This document shows positions 53,619 to 63,887 of a stretch of DNA of 64,000 nt, in pieces; position 1 is the stretch's first letter, and each line of letters begins with the position of its first letter. The translations under genes were made by a program, and so were the position numbers. Location of the stretch: NCBI RefSeq assembly GCF_030418295.1, contig NZ_JAUHQA010000001.1, positions 124,001-188,000 of the forward strand, in the 5' to 3' direction. A model generated the notes under the pieces. It was not told the DNA's origin, ran no database searches, and saw nothing but the letters and a program-made list of their open reading frames with translations. The DNA is from Demequina muriae (GTDB lineage: Bacteria; Actinomycetota; Actinomycetes; Actinomycetales; Demequinaceae).

Positions 53619-56229
53619 CGCAGCACAGCCCCGAAGTCGCTCTCCGCCTTCGCGATGATTGCCTCGCGCACGCCCAGTACCTCGTCGGCGCTCAGGGTGT
53701 GGTCCGCGGCACGCATCACGACGTTCACGGCCAGCGACTTCTTGCCCTCGCCCACCTGCTCGCCCGTGTAGACGTCGAAGACGCGCGCGGACTCGACCAG
53801 GTCTCCTCCGGCGTCGCGCACCGCGCTGACCAGGTCGCCCGCGGCCACGTCCTCGGCCACCACGAACGCGAAGTCTTCCTTCGCAAGCACCTGCTGCGAC
53901 ACGGCCTCGGCCGCGTAGATCGCGCCTTCGGTCGCCTCGATCAGCGGGTCGAGCACGATCTCGAACGCCACCGTGCGGGGCGGCAGGCCCAGCGTCTCGA
54001 GCACCTTGGGGTGCATCTCCCCCGCTACCCCGAGCAGGTTGTCACCCAAGTAGTACGTGGCGCATCGGCCGGGGTGCCAGGGCTCGACCGCATCGGCCAC
54101 GACGCGGACCTCGACACCGGCGACGCCGATGATCCGCTCGACCGCCGCGAGCGCATCGGTCCAGTCCCAGGACGTCGCGTGGCCGTTCCAGCCCGCACGT
54201 ACCCGGTGACCCGTCATGATGCCCGCCGCACGCCGGGGCTGTTCGCCCAGCGCCGCGTCAAGGGCCTGAACGTCGTCCGGGGTGATCGTGTCACCAGTGA
54301 AGCCCTTGGGGATCTCCGACATGCGCGAGGCGCGGTAGGCGCGACCAAGCTCGTACACGGCCACGTCCTGAGCGCCGCGCGCCAGGTTGACCTTCACCGA
54401 GTCCACCAGCGTGGCCATCAGCGTGGTGCGCAGCAGCGGGTACTCCGCGCTCAGCGGGTTCGCCAGGCGCACCGAGTCGCGACGGATGTCGCCCTCCGGC
54501 ACGCGCATCTCGTCCAGCCGCGTCTCCGACATGAACGGGTACGTCAGCACCTCGGTCAGGCCCGACTCCGCAAGGGTCCTGGCCACCGAGCGGCGCAGAC
54601 GCTGGCCGTGGGTGTAGCCACGCCCGGGGGGCGCGACGGGCAAGACGGAAGGCAGGTCGTCGTAGCCCTGCAGGCGCGCGACCTCCTCGACCAGGTTGAT
54701 CGGCAGCTCCAGGTCCGGGCGCCAGGTGGGCGGCGTCACCGACAGTTGATCGCCTTCGCGCGTCACCGCACAGCCCACGATCTCGAGGGCCTCAACCACC
54801 GCATCGGCCGTGTACTCGACGCCCACGATGCGCGACGGATAACCGGCGTCCATCGCGATCGGCGTGGGGGCGACCGTCAGGTCCAGGTCGGTCCAGAGCT
54901 CGTCGAGCTCGCCGCCGCCGAACTCCTGCATGAGCCGCAGCGCGCGCTCGACCGCAATCGGCGCGAGCGCAGTGTCGACGCCGCGCTCGAAGCGGCGCGA
55001 CGCCTCCGAGCCGAGCTTGTGACGGCGGGCGGTGCGCGCGACGGTGATCGGGTCGAAGTGCGCGCCCTCCAGGAGGATGTCCACGGTCGACGCCGACACC
55101 TCGGTGAGCGCTCCACCCATGACTCCGGCCATGCCGATGGGTCGGTAGCCCTCGCCACCGGCCGAGTCTGTGATGAGAAGGTCCTCCGGGTCGAGCTTGC
55201 GCTCCACGTCGTCCAGAGTCTCCAGTACCTCGCCCTTCACTGCGCGGCGCACAACAATCGGTTCCACGACCTTCTCGAGGTCGTAGGCGTGCAGCGGCTG
55301 GCCCAGTTCGAGCATCACGTAGTTGGTGACGTCCACCGCGAGCGAGATCGAGCGCATGCCCGACTGCTCGAGGCGGCGCTTCATCCACGACGGGCTGGGC
55401 GCGGCCGGGTTGAAGCCGCGCAGCACGCGCGTCGCGAACCGGTCGCAGCCGACCGTGCCGCGCACGGGCGCCTTGTCGTCGATGGTGACCTCGAAGGCGT
55501 CAGTCCGTGCCGCATCGGCCACTCGACTTCCCGTGACCTCAATGGCCGCGGGGTCCGTGAACGTCTGACCGGTGGCGTGGCAGTACTCACGCGCGACTCC
55601 GCGCACGGAGAAGCTGTAGCCGCGGTCGGGCGTGACGTTGATCTCGAGCACCTGCTCGTCGAGTCCCAGCAGCGGGATCGCGTCCTTGCCGGGGACCAGG
55701 TCCTCGTCGGCCACGACGCCGGGCATGGTGACCTCGGACGCGCCGGAGGGCGAGGCGAGCACCACGATGCCGCCCGACTCCTCCCCCAGGCCCAGCTCCT
55801 TGGCCGAGCAGATCATGCCGTCGGACCAGTGCCCGTACGTCTTGCGCCCGCCGATGGGGAACGGCCCGGGCAGCACGCCGCCGGGCAGGATGCACACCAC
55901 GTAGTCGCCTTCAGCGAAGTTGTGCGCGCCGCACACGATGCCCTTGGACTCCGGGTACTCGTCCTTGTTGTCGGGCTTATGACCGGGGCCGGCGGGGTCG
56001 TTGTGGCCGCCTACGTCGACGCGGCAGTAGTTGATGGTCTTGCCGTTGGAGGCGACCTCGGGGGTCACGGACAGCACGCGGCCGATGACCAGCGGACCGG
56101 TGACGCCACCGCCCTCGATGCCCTCTTCTTCGAGCCCCACCTTCGCGAGCGCGGCGGCGACATCCTCGGCGGAGTGTCCGGGAGCGAGGTCCACGGACTC
56201 CGCGAGCCAATTGAGCGGAATCTTGGGCA

Positions 56230-56230
<1 letters not shown>
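53615..56230 (-). CDS. pheT: Phenylalanyl-tRNA synthetase beta subunit
   Basis: An 871 aa class II synthetase subunit. Domains in order: N-terminal region and EMAP-like tRNA-binding domain (about 45-160; VIGRVLSVTPEVASNGKTINYCRVD), B3/B4 editing region (about 220-410; DRFATRVLRGFNP, ISLAVDVTNYVMLELGQPLHAYDLEKV), B5 (about 420-490), a catalytic-like core and a C-terminal FDX-ACB anticodon-binding domain. Start ATG 56230 overlaps the pheS stop by one base (TAATG). The 3' end is tied to a low-GC unknown gene by GTGA. Confidence 0.97.
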
Positions 56231-57357
<1,127 letters not shown>

Positions 57358-57410
57358 CTACCGGCGCGTGGCGGGCCCCCAGCCGATGCGGGGGCGGGCT
57401 TGCGCGCGTG

Positions 57411-57433
57411 GGCCCAGGGGTTCTCCCTGGGCC
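57411..57433 (-). promoter_or_regulatory. Hairpin upstream of pheS, next to the leader ORF stop
   Basis: GGCCCAGGG and CCCTGGGCC form a 9 bp perfect stem with a 5 nt loop, about 95 nt before the pheS ATG. It begins at the stop codon of the 31-codon ORF, so a terminating ribosome would touch it. No U tract follows; it could attenuate or insulate. Confidence 0.5.
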
Positions 57434-57528
57434 TAGATAAACGGCGAAGGTGCCGGGCGGATTGCCGCCTCGGGCTCCCGTGGCAGGCGTGCATCGACCG
57501 CGATGGCGGGACGCTCGCTCGTGCTCAT
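57433..57528 (-). CDS. Putative leader peptide of pheST
   Basis: A 31-codon ORF (MSTSERPAIAVDARL ... PAPSPFI) starting seven bases after a TACAGT hexamer (57536-57541), the same leaderless pattern as other genes here, and stopping at the foot of a strong hairpin. Phe is the second last residue; prolines are frequent. Control of Phe synthetase by a leader peptide is known in enterobacteria (pheM), where Phe codons cluster; only one Phe is present here, so the case is suggestive. Confidence 0.4.
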   Translation of the reverse strand: MSTSERPAIAVDARLPREPEAAIRPAPSPFI

Positions 57529-57721
57529 GGTGACCACTGTAGCCCTGAGCGTGCGGATGGGCCCAGCCCCCGCATCGGCCGCCCGTCGCCCTCGCCACCT
57601 CGCGCCGCGGTGCAGGTGTCGATTCCTGCTCGGTCTCCGGCCCCAGAGCGCACGGATGTCGACACTTGCGCGGATGGGGACCCGGAGTGGGGCGCGGGGG
57701 GCGGACGGGAGGTGCCTGGGT

Positions 57722-57727
57722 TAGCGT
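57722..57727 (+). promoter_or_regulatory. -10 hexamer of the SRPBCC gene
   Basis: TAGCGT lies seven bases before the ATG at 57735, suggesting a leaderless transcript; the intervening GGGGAGC is too close for a standard ribosome-binding site but could help weakly. Confidence 0.5.
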
Positions 57728-57734
57728 GGGGAGC

Positions 57735-58232
57735 ATGATCGATGTCGGATACGTGGTCGTCAGCTCCTCCGCACCGCCGGAGGCCTTCTTCGAGCGCTGG
57801 ATCGCTCCCGAGACGCACGCCGAGTGGGCGTCGAGCCGGGAGTGGATGCACCTCGACGAGCCCATCGCGATCGGCGCGCGCGGCAAGGTGAAGTCGACCA
57901 CCGGCGAGCCGCTGCCCGTGCGCATCACCGGACTGGAACGCCCCTACGTCTACTCGGAGACCACCGAGCTGGACGGGGCCGAGCTCACGGTGCACCACGA
58001 GGCTCGGCCCCACGACGGCGGCTCCCGCGTGGAGCTGCGCGCATGGCTCGAGGGCCCGCGCGCCGCCGACCTGGAGCGGGAGTTCCGCGCCAACGTGCAG
58101 CGCGCGCTCGAGGCGGACATCGCGGCGCTGGTCGCGCTGGTCGAGGGCACGCCCGCGGACCTCAACGCCTCCGACGCCGTCACCGACGGCACCGTGATCG
58201 ACAGCGAAGTCGCCGACGGAAAGGCCGACTAG
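57735..58232 (+). CDS. SRPBCC (START-like) protein
   Basis: A 165 aa protein of the SRPBCC superfamily: VSSSAPPEAFFERWIAPETHAEWASSREWMHLDEPIAIGARGKVKSTTGEPLPVRITGLERPYVYSETTELDGAELTVHHEARP shows the N-terminal helix pair and the first strands, and the C-terminal helix is REFRANVQRALEADIAALVALVEG. Such domains bind hydrophobic ligands or act as regulatory, dehydratase or cyclase-like folds. No catalytic motif is visible. It converges with the next gene, sharing four bases at the stops. Confidence 0.82.
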   Translation: MIDVGYVVVSSSAPPEAFFERWIAPETHAEWASSREWMHLDEPIAIGARGKVKSTTGEPLPVRITGLERPYVYSETTELDGAELTVHHEARPHDGGSRVELRAWLEGPRAADLEREFRANVQRALEADIAALVALVEGTPADLNASDAVTDGTVIDSEVADGKAD

Positions 58233-58699
58233 CCGACGACGCTGGGCAGCAGCAGCAGGATGAACGCGCCCGCGAGGGTGTTCGCGATCGGGAGGCCGAT
58301 GCGCACGGCCTTGGGCATCAGCGGGTTCTTGACCGCCATCACGTTCATGAAGAACAGCAGGAGCCCCAGCACCAGGCCGGGGAACCGGAAGATGACCAGC
58401 AGCAGCGGCATGAACATCGCCATGCGCTCCGCGAGCCCCACGTGGCCACCCATGCGCAGCAGCTCGCGGTCGCCCGTGTACAGCGTCTGAAAGCCGGGGA
58501 TGAACCCCCGGGCCTGCACCTTGATCGCGTCGCCGTTGCGCAGCGGGATCTCCCAGCCGCCGCGACTGCGCTTGATGGGCTCGCCGTCGATCAGCACCTT
58601 GTAGAAGATGCGGTCCGCACCGGTCACGGTGACGTTGCCGCGCGCTCCCGGGATGTCCAGCGCCACAGTGTCGTTGATCTGGGCCTTGCCGTCGCTCAT
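58229..58699 (-). CDS. Hypothetical protein with N-terminal beta domain and membrane helices
   Basis: A 156 aa protein. The first 70 residues are beta-rich and polar (INDTVALDIPGARGNVTVTGADRIFYKVLIDGEPIKRSRGGWEIPLRNGD), followed by RMGGHVGLAERMAMFMPLLLVIFRFPGLVLGLLLFFMNVM and a final hydrophobic helix GLPIANTLAGAFILLLLPSVV, so two or three membrane passes. No known family. AAGGAGCATC precedes ATG 58699. It overlaps the convergent SRPBCC gene by four bases. Confidence 0.7.
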   Translation of the reverse strand: MSDGKAQINDTVALDIPGARGNVTVTGADRIFYKVLIDGEPIKRSRGGWEIPLRNGDAIKVQARGFIPGFQTLYTGDRELLRMGGHVGLAERMAMFMPLLLVIFRFPGLVLGLLLFFMNVMAVKNPLMPKAVRIGLPIANTLAGAFILLLLPSVVG

Positions 58700-58810
58700 G
58701 ATGCTCCTTCAGGTGTCTGGCGCGAGGCTACCAGTGCATGCGTGTCGGGCATGTGAACGGCGGGGACGCGACCCGCGTGCGGCCGATGCGCGCTCGGCCG
58801 CCCTTTCAGG

Positions 58811-60379
58811 TCAACCGCGGTGCACGGTCCCCTTCGCGTTGCGCTTGCCTTCCAGGAGGGCGGCATCCGCGAGCGCGACCATCCCCTTGAGGTCCATGCC
58901 GGGCCGGCTCAGGGCGTAGCCCACGGTGACGCCCGCGTTGACTCCCTCGGCCGGCAGCCAGGCCAGCTGACGCGCCACCGTCTCTCGCAGGCGCTCGACG
59001 ATCGCGTGAGGATCGTCCTGCGGACCCAGAGGCTGAAGCACCACGAACTCGTCGCCGCCCAGCCGGGCCGCGACGTCCTCGGCGCGCACGCAGGACTTGA
59101 TCGCCTCGCCCGTCGCGGCGAGCGCCGCGTCGCCCACGTCGTGGCCCAGCGCATCGTTGATCGCCTTGAAGCCGTCGAGGTCGAGCACGACGGCGAGCAC
59201 GCGCTCGCCCCGGATGGCCGCCTGGAGCAGCATGCTGCGCCCGGCGCGCTCGTACTCGTGACGGTTGGCGAGCCCGGTGAGCTGGTCGGTGCTGGCTCGC
59301 ACACGCATGCGCCTCATCGAGTGGTTGACGTTCCACGCGACGATGGCTGCGATGGCGCTGAGCACGATCGACAGTCCGGAGACCCACCACAGCGCCGATC
59401 CCACGCGGCTGAGACCGGCGGAGAGCTGCGACGTCTCGGCGGTGAGGTGGATGCGCCAGTCCACCGATGCGGTCGCCGGCAGGGACTGATCCAGCACCAT
59501 CATGCTGTCGGACCGGGTGAAGAGCGCATCGCCGGGATCGAGCGCCGCCGAGCCCACGTCGATGCCGAGGTCCGCGGCCGTCGGCACGCCCCCGGACTCC
59601 TCCGCGAGAGTCTCGAGACGTTCGGTGTAGCGCGAGGGAGCGCCGATCACCTCGAGGCTCGGCGACAGCACGAAGGCCTCGGCGCCGGCGCCATAGGGAA
59701 GGTCATCGAGGATGGACCGCAGCGTCGGCAGGTCCAGGTCCGCCGCGACCACTCCCAACGTCGAGCCCTCCGTGCGCACGGCGGCGACGGGAGACACGAG
59801 CGTGGTGTGCTTGCCGTAGTCCAAGTACGCCTGAGTCCACGCGCCCGCGTTCGCGGAGGTCGCCGTGACGTACCAGGGGCGAGTGCGGGGGTCGTAGTCG
59901 CTGGCCAAGGTCGACTGATCGATGAGCACCATCTGCGCGTCGTAGCGCGTCACCACCTCGCTGGCGCTCTCCTGCTCGATCCACTGCGACTGGTAGCCGT
60001 CCTCGGTGCGGCTGACCGCGAGGAATCGGCCGTCCTCCCACCCCACGTATAGGGTCCGGACGCTGTCCGCGCGCGACAGTCGCTCCACCATCGAGGCCGT
60101 CAGGGCCTCGCGGTCGAGGTCGCTCGCGTACGTGAGGAACAGCGCGGTGTCGTCCACGAGGTCGCGGCCGGAATCGGCATAGTGCGCGACGCGTGCGGCG
60201 GTGAGGTCGCCCACGTAGCTGTAGGTGTCTCCGGCGGCCTCGTTGACCTGCCGTCCAGCGAAGCCGGCCGCCACCACGATCGCAGTGAGCTGGATCAGCA
60301 CCACTCCCACGATGAGCCCCGACGCAACGGTGTAGCCGCGCGCGCCAAGATGGCGAGGGATGCGGGTACGTGACGACAC
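58811..60379 (-). CDS. Membrane diguanylate cyclase with dCache sensor (first of three)
   Basis: A 522 aa protein: N-terminal TM helix (TVASGLIVGVVLIQLTAIVVAAGF), a periplasmic-type dCache domain (about 40-310, with LYVGWEDGRFLAV and ASDYDPRTRPWYVTA), a second TM helix (VSGLSIVLSAIAAIVAWNV) and a GGDEF domain (about 355-520; DQLTGLANRHEYERAGRS, LDLDGFKAINDALGHDVGD, ARLGGDEFVVL). GGDEF is intact and an RxxD inhibitory site (RAED) lies five residues before it, so it should make c-di-GMP with product inhibition. Start GTG 60379 with TAGAGT seven bases upstream. A CRP-like site lies further upstream. Confidence 0.93.
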   Translation of the reverse strand: MSSRTRIPRHLGARGYTVASGLIVGVVLIQLTAIVVAAGFAGRQVNEAAGDTYSYVGDLTAARVAHYADSGRDLVDDTALFLTYASDLDREALTASMVERLSRADSVRTLYVGWEDGRFLAVSRTEDGYQSQWIEQESASEVVTRYDAQMVLIDQSTLASDYDPRTRPWYVTATSANAGAWTQAYLDYGKHTTLVSPVAAVRTEGSTLGVVAADLDLPTLRSILDDLPYGAGAEAFVLSPSLEVIGAPSRYTERLETLAEESGGVPTAADLGIDVGSAALDPGDALFTRSDSMMVLDQSLPATASVDWRIHLTAETSQLSAGLSRVGSALWWVSGLSIVLSAIAAIVAWNVNHSMRRMRVRASTDQLTGLANRHEYERAGRSMLLQAAIRGERVLAVVLDLDGFKAINDALGHDVGDAALAATGEAIKSCVRAEDVAARLGGDEFVVLQPLGPQDDPHAIVERLRETVARQLAWLPAEGVNAGVTVGYALSRPGMDLKGMVALADAALLEGKRNAKGTVHRG

Positions 60380-60424
60380 AGGGCTGACTCTAGAGAACTG
60401 ATGGGTCCTTTTACGAGGGGTGTG

Positions 60425-60451
60425 TGTGATTTATGACACAACGCGTGTCAT
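60425..60451 (-). promoter_or_regulatory. CRP/GlxR-like site and inverted repeat before the first cyclase gene
   Basis: TGTGATTTATGACACA (60425-60440) matches TGTGA-N6-TCACA with one mismatch and the central TA preferred by actinobacterial GlxR/Cmr proteins. It overlaps a second repeat, ATGACAC-AACGC-GTGTCAT (60433-60451). It lies about 50 bp upstream of the GTG start. Confidence 0.5.
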
Positions 60452-60489
60452 CCCCGTCTGTGCGGGCCAAGAAACTGCCTCCGTCGGCA

Positions 60490-62157
60490 TCAGCGAGGTC
60501 GGCTTGCGGACCTTGAGCGCCCCTCATCCACCTCGGCGCCCGGAGCAGTTCGGCGCCTGTCGACGTCGATGTCGTCCTCTCCCGAGGCGTGGACTCTGCC
60601 TTTGGCGACGCGCTTTCCCGCGACCAGCGCGTTGTCCGCGTGAGCCACCAACGCGTCGAAGTCGTCCGCACCGACTCCCGACGTCGCGAAGCCAGCGGTG
60701 ACGCCCACGCCACCCGAACCCTCGACTCGCACGTGGATCTCGTGCTCGACCGCGTCCCGCACCCGCTGGACCACCCGCAGCGGGCGGTCGTCCGCGCGCA
60801 GGACGTGGAGCATCGCGAACTCATCGCCGCCGATGCGTGCCGCAAGGTCGCCCGTACGCGCCGAGCGGGTGAGTCCCGCAGCGGCCGCCTCGAGGCATCG
60901 GTCTCCGACGCCATGGCCGTGCGTGTCATTGAGGTCCTTGAACTCATCCAGGTCGAGCACCGTGACCGTCAGCACGTCGCCCCGCTCGCTGGCGCGCCGC
61001 GCGATCTGGCGCCCTTGCCGATAGAACTCGCGGTAGTTCAGCAGCCCGGTGAGCGGATCCGTCATCGCCCGTTCCCTCAGCCTGCCGAGCGGGCGCCTCA
61101 CCCGCCACAGCACGATGGCGGCGATCGTGACCATCACCAACGAGCCCACGTTGAACCACAGCACGACCGATCCCAAGGTGCCCAACCCGGCCGAGAGATC
61201 ATCGTCCGACGCGACGATGTGCAGCCGCCACGGCAGACCCTCGTCGACGGAGAAGCCACGGTCCAGCACCACCATGTCGCGTTCTCGGGTGAAGAGCACC
61301 GTGCCCAGCCCCACCGAGGTGGGATCGACGTCGATGCCAAGGTCCGCCGCTCGCGCCACGTTCCCACTGGACTCCGCCTGTGCCAGGATCCGCTCGTGAT
61401 GCGAGGACGGCGCCGCGATGACCTTCAGGTCCTGAGTCAGGACGAACGCCTCCGCGCCGTCGCCATAGGGGATGCCGTCCAGCACGGTGGCGAGCTCATC
61501 CAGGTTGAGGTCAGCACCGACGACGGCCGTCACCTCCCCGGACTCTCGTGCCGCGTGCGCTGCCGAGACCAAGGTCTCATGTGAATCGAAGGCCACGTAA
61601 GGATCGCTCCAGCGGGTCTCCGCCGTCGCCGTACCGGTCGAATACCACGGCCGAGTGCGCGGGTCGTAGTCCGTCTCTTCGGTGGCCTGGGACTCGAGCG
61701 CGAACTCGGCGTCATAGAGTCGGTTGCTGAGCTGATTCCCGTAGGCACCGCCGCCACTCTGGGATTGGAAACCGTCTCCCATGCGGCGCAGCACCAGGAA
61801 CTCCCCATCCGGCCATCCCACGTACACGGCCCGGACTGCACCCTCGCGCACGAGGCGCTGATAGAGCGACGCCTCCACCACGGCACGGTCGGCGTCCGCA
61901 CCCACGAGTTCCAGCTCGTTCGCCGTACCCTCGGCGACATCAGTGGCAGCTTCAGCGAAGCGGGACACCCGCTCGGCGGTGAGCTCCCCCACATACTCGA
62001 AGGTGTCGATCGAGACCCGTTCGAACTGTCCACTCGCCACCGTCAGTCCGATCGCACTGGTGAGCATCTGGAGCACGATCATGGCCGCCACCGCCCACAC
62101 GGCGAACGTGTACGCGCGAGAACGCGTCAGCGTCCCGTCCTTGGGGCTCCGGAGCAT
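60490..62157 (-). CDS. Membrane diguanylate cyclase with dCache sensor (second of three)
   Basis: A 555 aa paralogue of the genes on both sides. Start ATG 62157, MLRSPKDGTLTRSRAYTFAV, then a TM helix, dCache domain (ERVSIDTFEYVGELTAERV ... DYDPRTRPWYSTGTA), a second TM helix (GSVVLWFNVGSLVMVTIAAIVLW) and GGDEF (MTDPLTGLLNYREFYRQGRQ, VLDLDEFKDLNDTHGHGVGD, ARIGGDEFAML). The I-site RTGD is present five residues before GGDEF. A TACGCT hexamer six bases before the ATG predicts its own leaderless transcript. It is closer to the third gene than to the first. The C-terminal tail is charged. Confidence 0.93.
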   Translation of the reverse strand: MLRSPKDGTLTRSRAYTFAVWAVAAMIVLQMLTSAIGLTVASGQFERVSIDTFEYVGELTAERVSRFAEAATDVAEGTANELELVGADADRAVVEASLYQRLVREGAVRAVYVGWPDGEFLVLRRMGDGFQSQSGGGAYGNQLSNRLYDAEFALESQATEETDYDPRTRPWYSTGTATAETRWSDPYVAFDSHETLVSAAHAARESGEVTAVVGADLNLDELATVLDGIPYGDGAEAFVLTQDLKVIAAPSSHHERILAQAESSGNVARAADLGIDVDPTSVGLGTVLFTRERDMVVLDRGFSVDEGLPWRLHIVASDDDLSAGLGTLGSVVLWFNVGSLVMVTIAAIVLWRVRRPLGRLRERAMTDPLTGLLNYREFYRQGRQIARRASERGDVLTVTVLDLDEFKDLNDTHGHGVGDRCLEAAAAGLTRSARTGDLAARIGGDEFAMLHVLRADDRPLRVVQRVRDAVEHEIHVRVEGSGGVGVTAGFATSGVGADDFDALVAHADNALVAGKRVAKGRVHASGEDDIDVDRRRTAPGAEVDEGRSRSASRPR

Positions 62158-62240
62158 GGGTCCAGCGTACGGACGAGCGGCGGCGGCCACCCGATCCGTT
62201 CATGACGACTTGGTCACTCCTGAGCCACGCTTGTGGCTGC

Positions 62241-63887
62241 TCAGTCACCGCGACTGTCGGGGTCGGCGTCCGGTGCGGCCAGTCGCCTGTCGACGTCGCC
62301 TCCGCCCTCCGCCGCTGCGTAGACACGGCCCTTCTGAATCCGCTTGCCCTCGACCAAAGCCTTGTCCGCGTAGGCCACGAGCAGCTCGACATCCGCCGCA
62401 TCCGGGCCGCCGGTCGTGTAGCCGGCGGTGACACCCACGCCGTCCGAGCCTTCGACGCGGGTGTGGATCTCGTGCTCGATTGCGTCACGCACTCGCTGGG
62501 CCACGCGCAGCGGCTGATCTCCCGCGCGAAGCACGTGCAGCACCGCGAACTCGTCCCCGCCGGTGCGTGCCGTCAGGTCGCCAGCGCGGGCGGCACCTGT
62601 CATGCCGGCCGCGACGGCGGTCAGCGCCTGGTCCCCCGCACCGTGCCCGTGGTCGTCATTGAGGCTCTTGAACGCGTCAAGGTCCAGCACCGTCACCATC
62701 AGCACGTCTCCGCGATCGACGGCTCGTGCCGCTATCAGCGCGCCGCGACGGAAGAACTCGCGGCGGTTGAGCAGGCCCGTCAGCGGGTCGGTCATCGCGC
62801 GCTCGCGCATCCTGCTCAAGGGCCGTCTCACCCACCACACGACTCCCGCGGCGATCACGACGATGGCGAACGAGAACCCGGTGATCCACAGCACGATCGT
62901 GCCGAGGGCGCCCAGACCTGCGGACAGTTCGTCGTCCGAGGCACGTATGTGGAGGCGCCAGGGCAGTGTCTCCTCGGTCGTGAACGAGCGGTCGAGCACG
63001 ATCTCATCAAAGTCGCGACTGAACCGGGCATTGCCGGGCGCGACGAGCACGGGATCGATCCCCAGCCCGATGTCCGGGGCGCGCGCCACGGTTCCCTTCG
63101 CCTCGACGACGGCTGCGATCTGCGCCCGATAGTCGCTCGGCGCCCCGATGATCTGCAGTTGCTGCGTCAGCACGAAGGCCTCCGCACCGTCGCCATATGG
63201 CAGGCCATCGAGCACGTCGCCGAGCCCGTTGAGGTCGAGATCGGCGCCGACCACAGCCACTACCTCGTTCGCCTCGCGAGCGGCACGGGCCGTCGACACC
63301 AGCGTCTCTCCACTGAAGTAGTCCACGAACGGGTGGCTCCATCGGGTCTCGTGCGCCGTCAGTCCCGTCACGTACCACGGCCGGGTACGGGGTTCATAGT
63401 CCGAGGACACCGTGTGGCTCGACAGCAGAGTGTACGAACCGTCGTAGACCCGAGTGGTCATCTCGGGGCCGAGGCCACCGCCACCTCGCTGCGAGCGGAA
63501 GGAGCCGCCCTCGCGGCGCAGCACCAGGAACTCACCGTCGACCCATCCCGCGTAGACGGCCCGAACCGAAGGCTCGCGCATCAGCCGCTGGTACATCGAG
63601 AACTCCAACGCAGCGCGGTCCACGTCGGCGCCGAGGATCTCGATCTCGCTGGCCGTGCCTTCGGAGACGTCCCGCGCGCCCTCTGCGAACCGCGCGACCC
63701 GCTCGGCCGTCAGCTCGCCCACGTACTCGAAGGTGTCGATTGACACGCGCTCGAACTGTCGGCCCGCCACGATGGCACCGGTCACGGTGGTGATCATCTG
63801 CAGCACGATGATGGTGACGATCAGCCCGACTGCCAACCCGTACGCACGCGACCGTGCGAAGGACGTGTCCTTGGGCCGTCGGAGCAT
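62241..63887 (-). CDS. Membrane diguanylate cyclase with dCache sensor (third of three)
   Basis: A 548 aa protein starting MLRRPKDTSFARSRAYGLAV, with the same order of TM helix, dCache (RAVYAGWVDGEFLVLRREGG, DYEPRTRPWYVTGL), TM helix (FSFAIVVIAAGVVWWV) and GGDEF (MTDPLTGLLNRREFFRRGAL, VLDLDAFKSLNDDHGHGAGD, ARTGGDEFAVL). RAGD forms the I-site. TAGCCT six bases before the ATG (63894-63899) again predicts a leaderless start. The three cyclases lack EAL or HD-GYP domains, so they only make c-di-GMP; differences lie in the sensor region. Confidence 0.93.
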   Translation of the reverse strand: MLRRPKDTSFARSRAYGLAVGLIVTIIVLQMITTVTGAIVAGRQFERVSIDTFEYVGELTAERVARFAEGARDVSEGTASEIEILGADVDRAALEFSMYQRLMREPSVRAVYAGWVDGEFLVLRREGGSFRSQRGGGGLGPEMTTRVYDGSYTLLSSHTVSSDYEPRTRPWYVTGLTAHETRWSHPFVDYFSGETLVSTARAAREANEVVAVVGADLDLNGLGDVLDGLPYGDGAEAFVLTQQLQIIGAPSDYRAQIAAVVEAKGTVARAPDIGLGIDPVLVAPGNARFSRDFDEIVLDRSFTTEETLPWRLHIRASDDELSAGLGALGTIVLWITGFSFAIVVIAAGVVWWVRRPLSRMRERAMTDPLTGLLNRREFFRRGALIAARAVDRGDVLMVTVLDLDAFKSLNDDHGHGAGDQALTAVAAGMTGAARAGDLTARTGGDEFAVLHVLRAGDQPLRVAQRVRDAIEHEIHTRVEGSDGVGVTAGYTTGGPDAADVELLVAYADKALVEGKRIQKGRVYAAAEGGGDVDRRLAAPDADPDSRGD

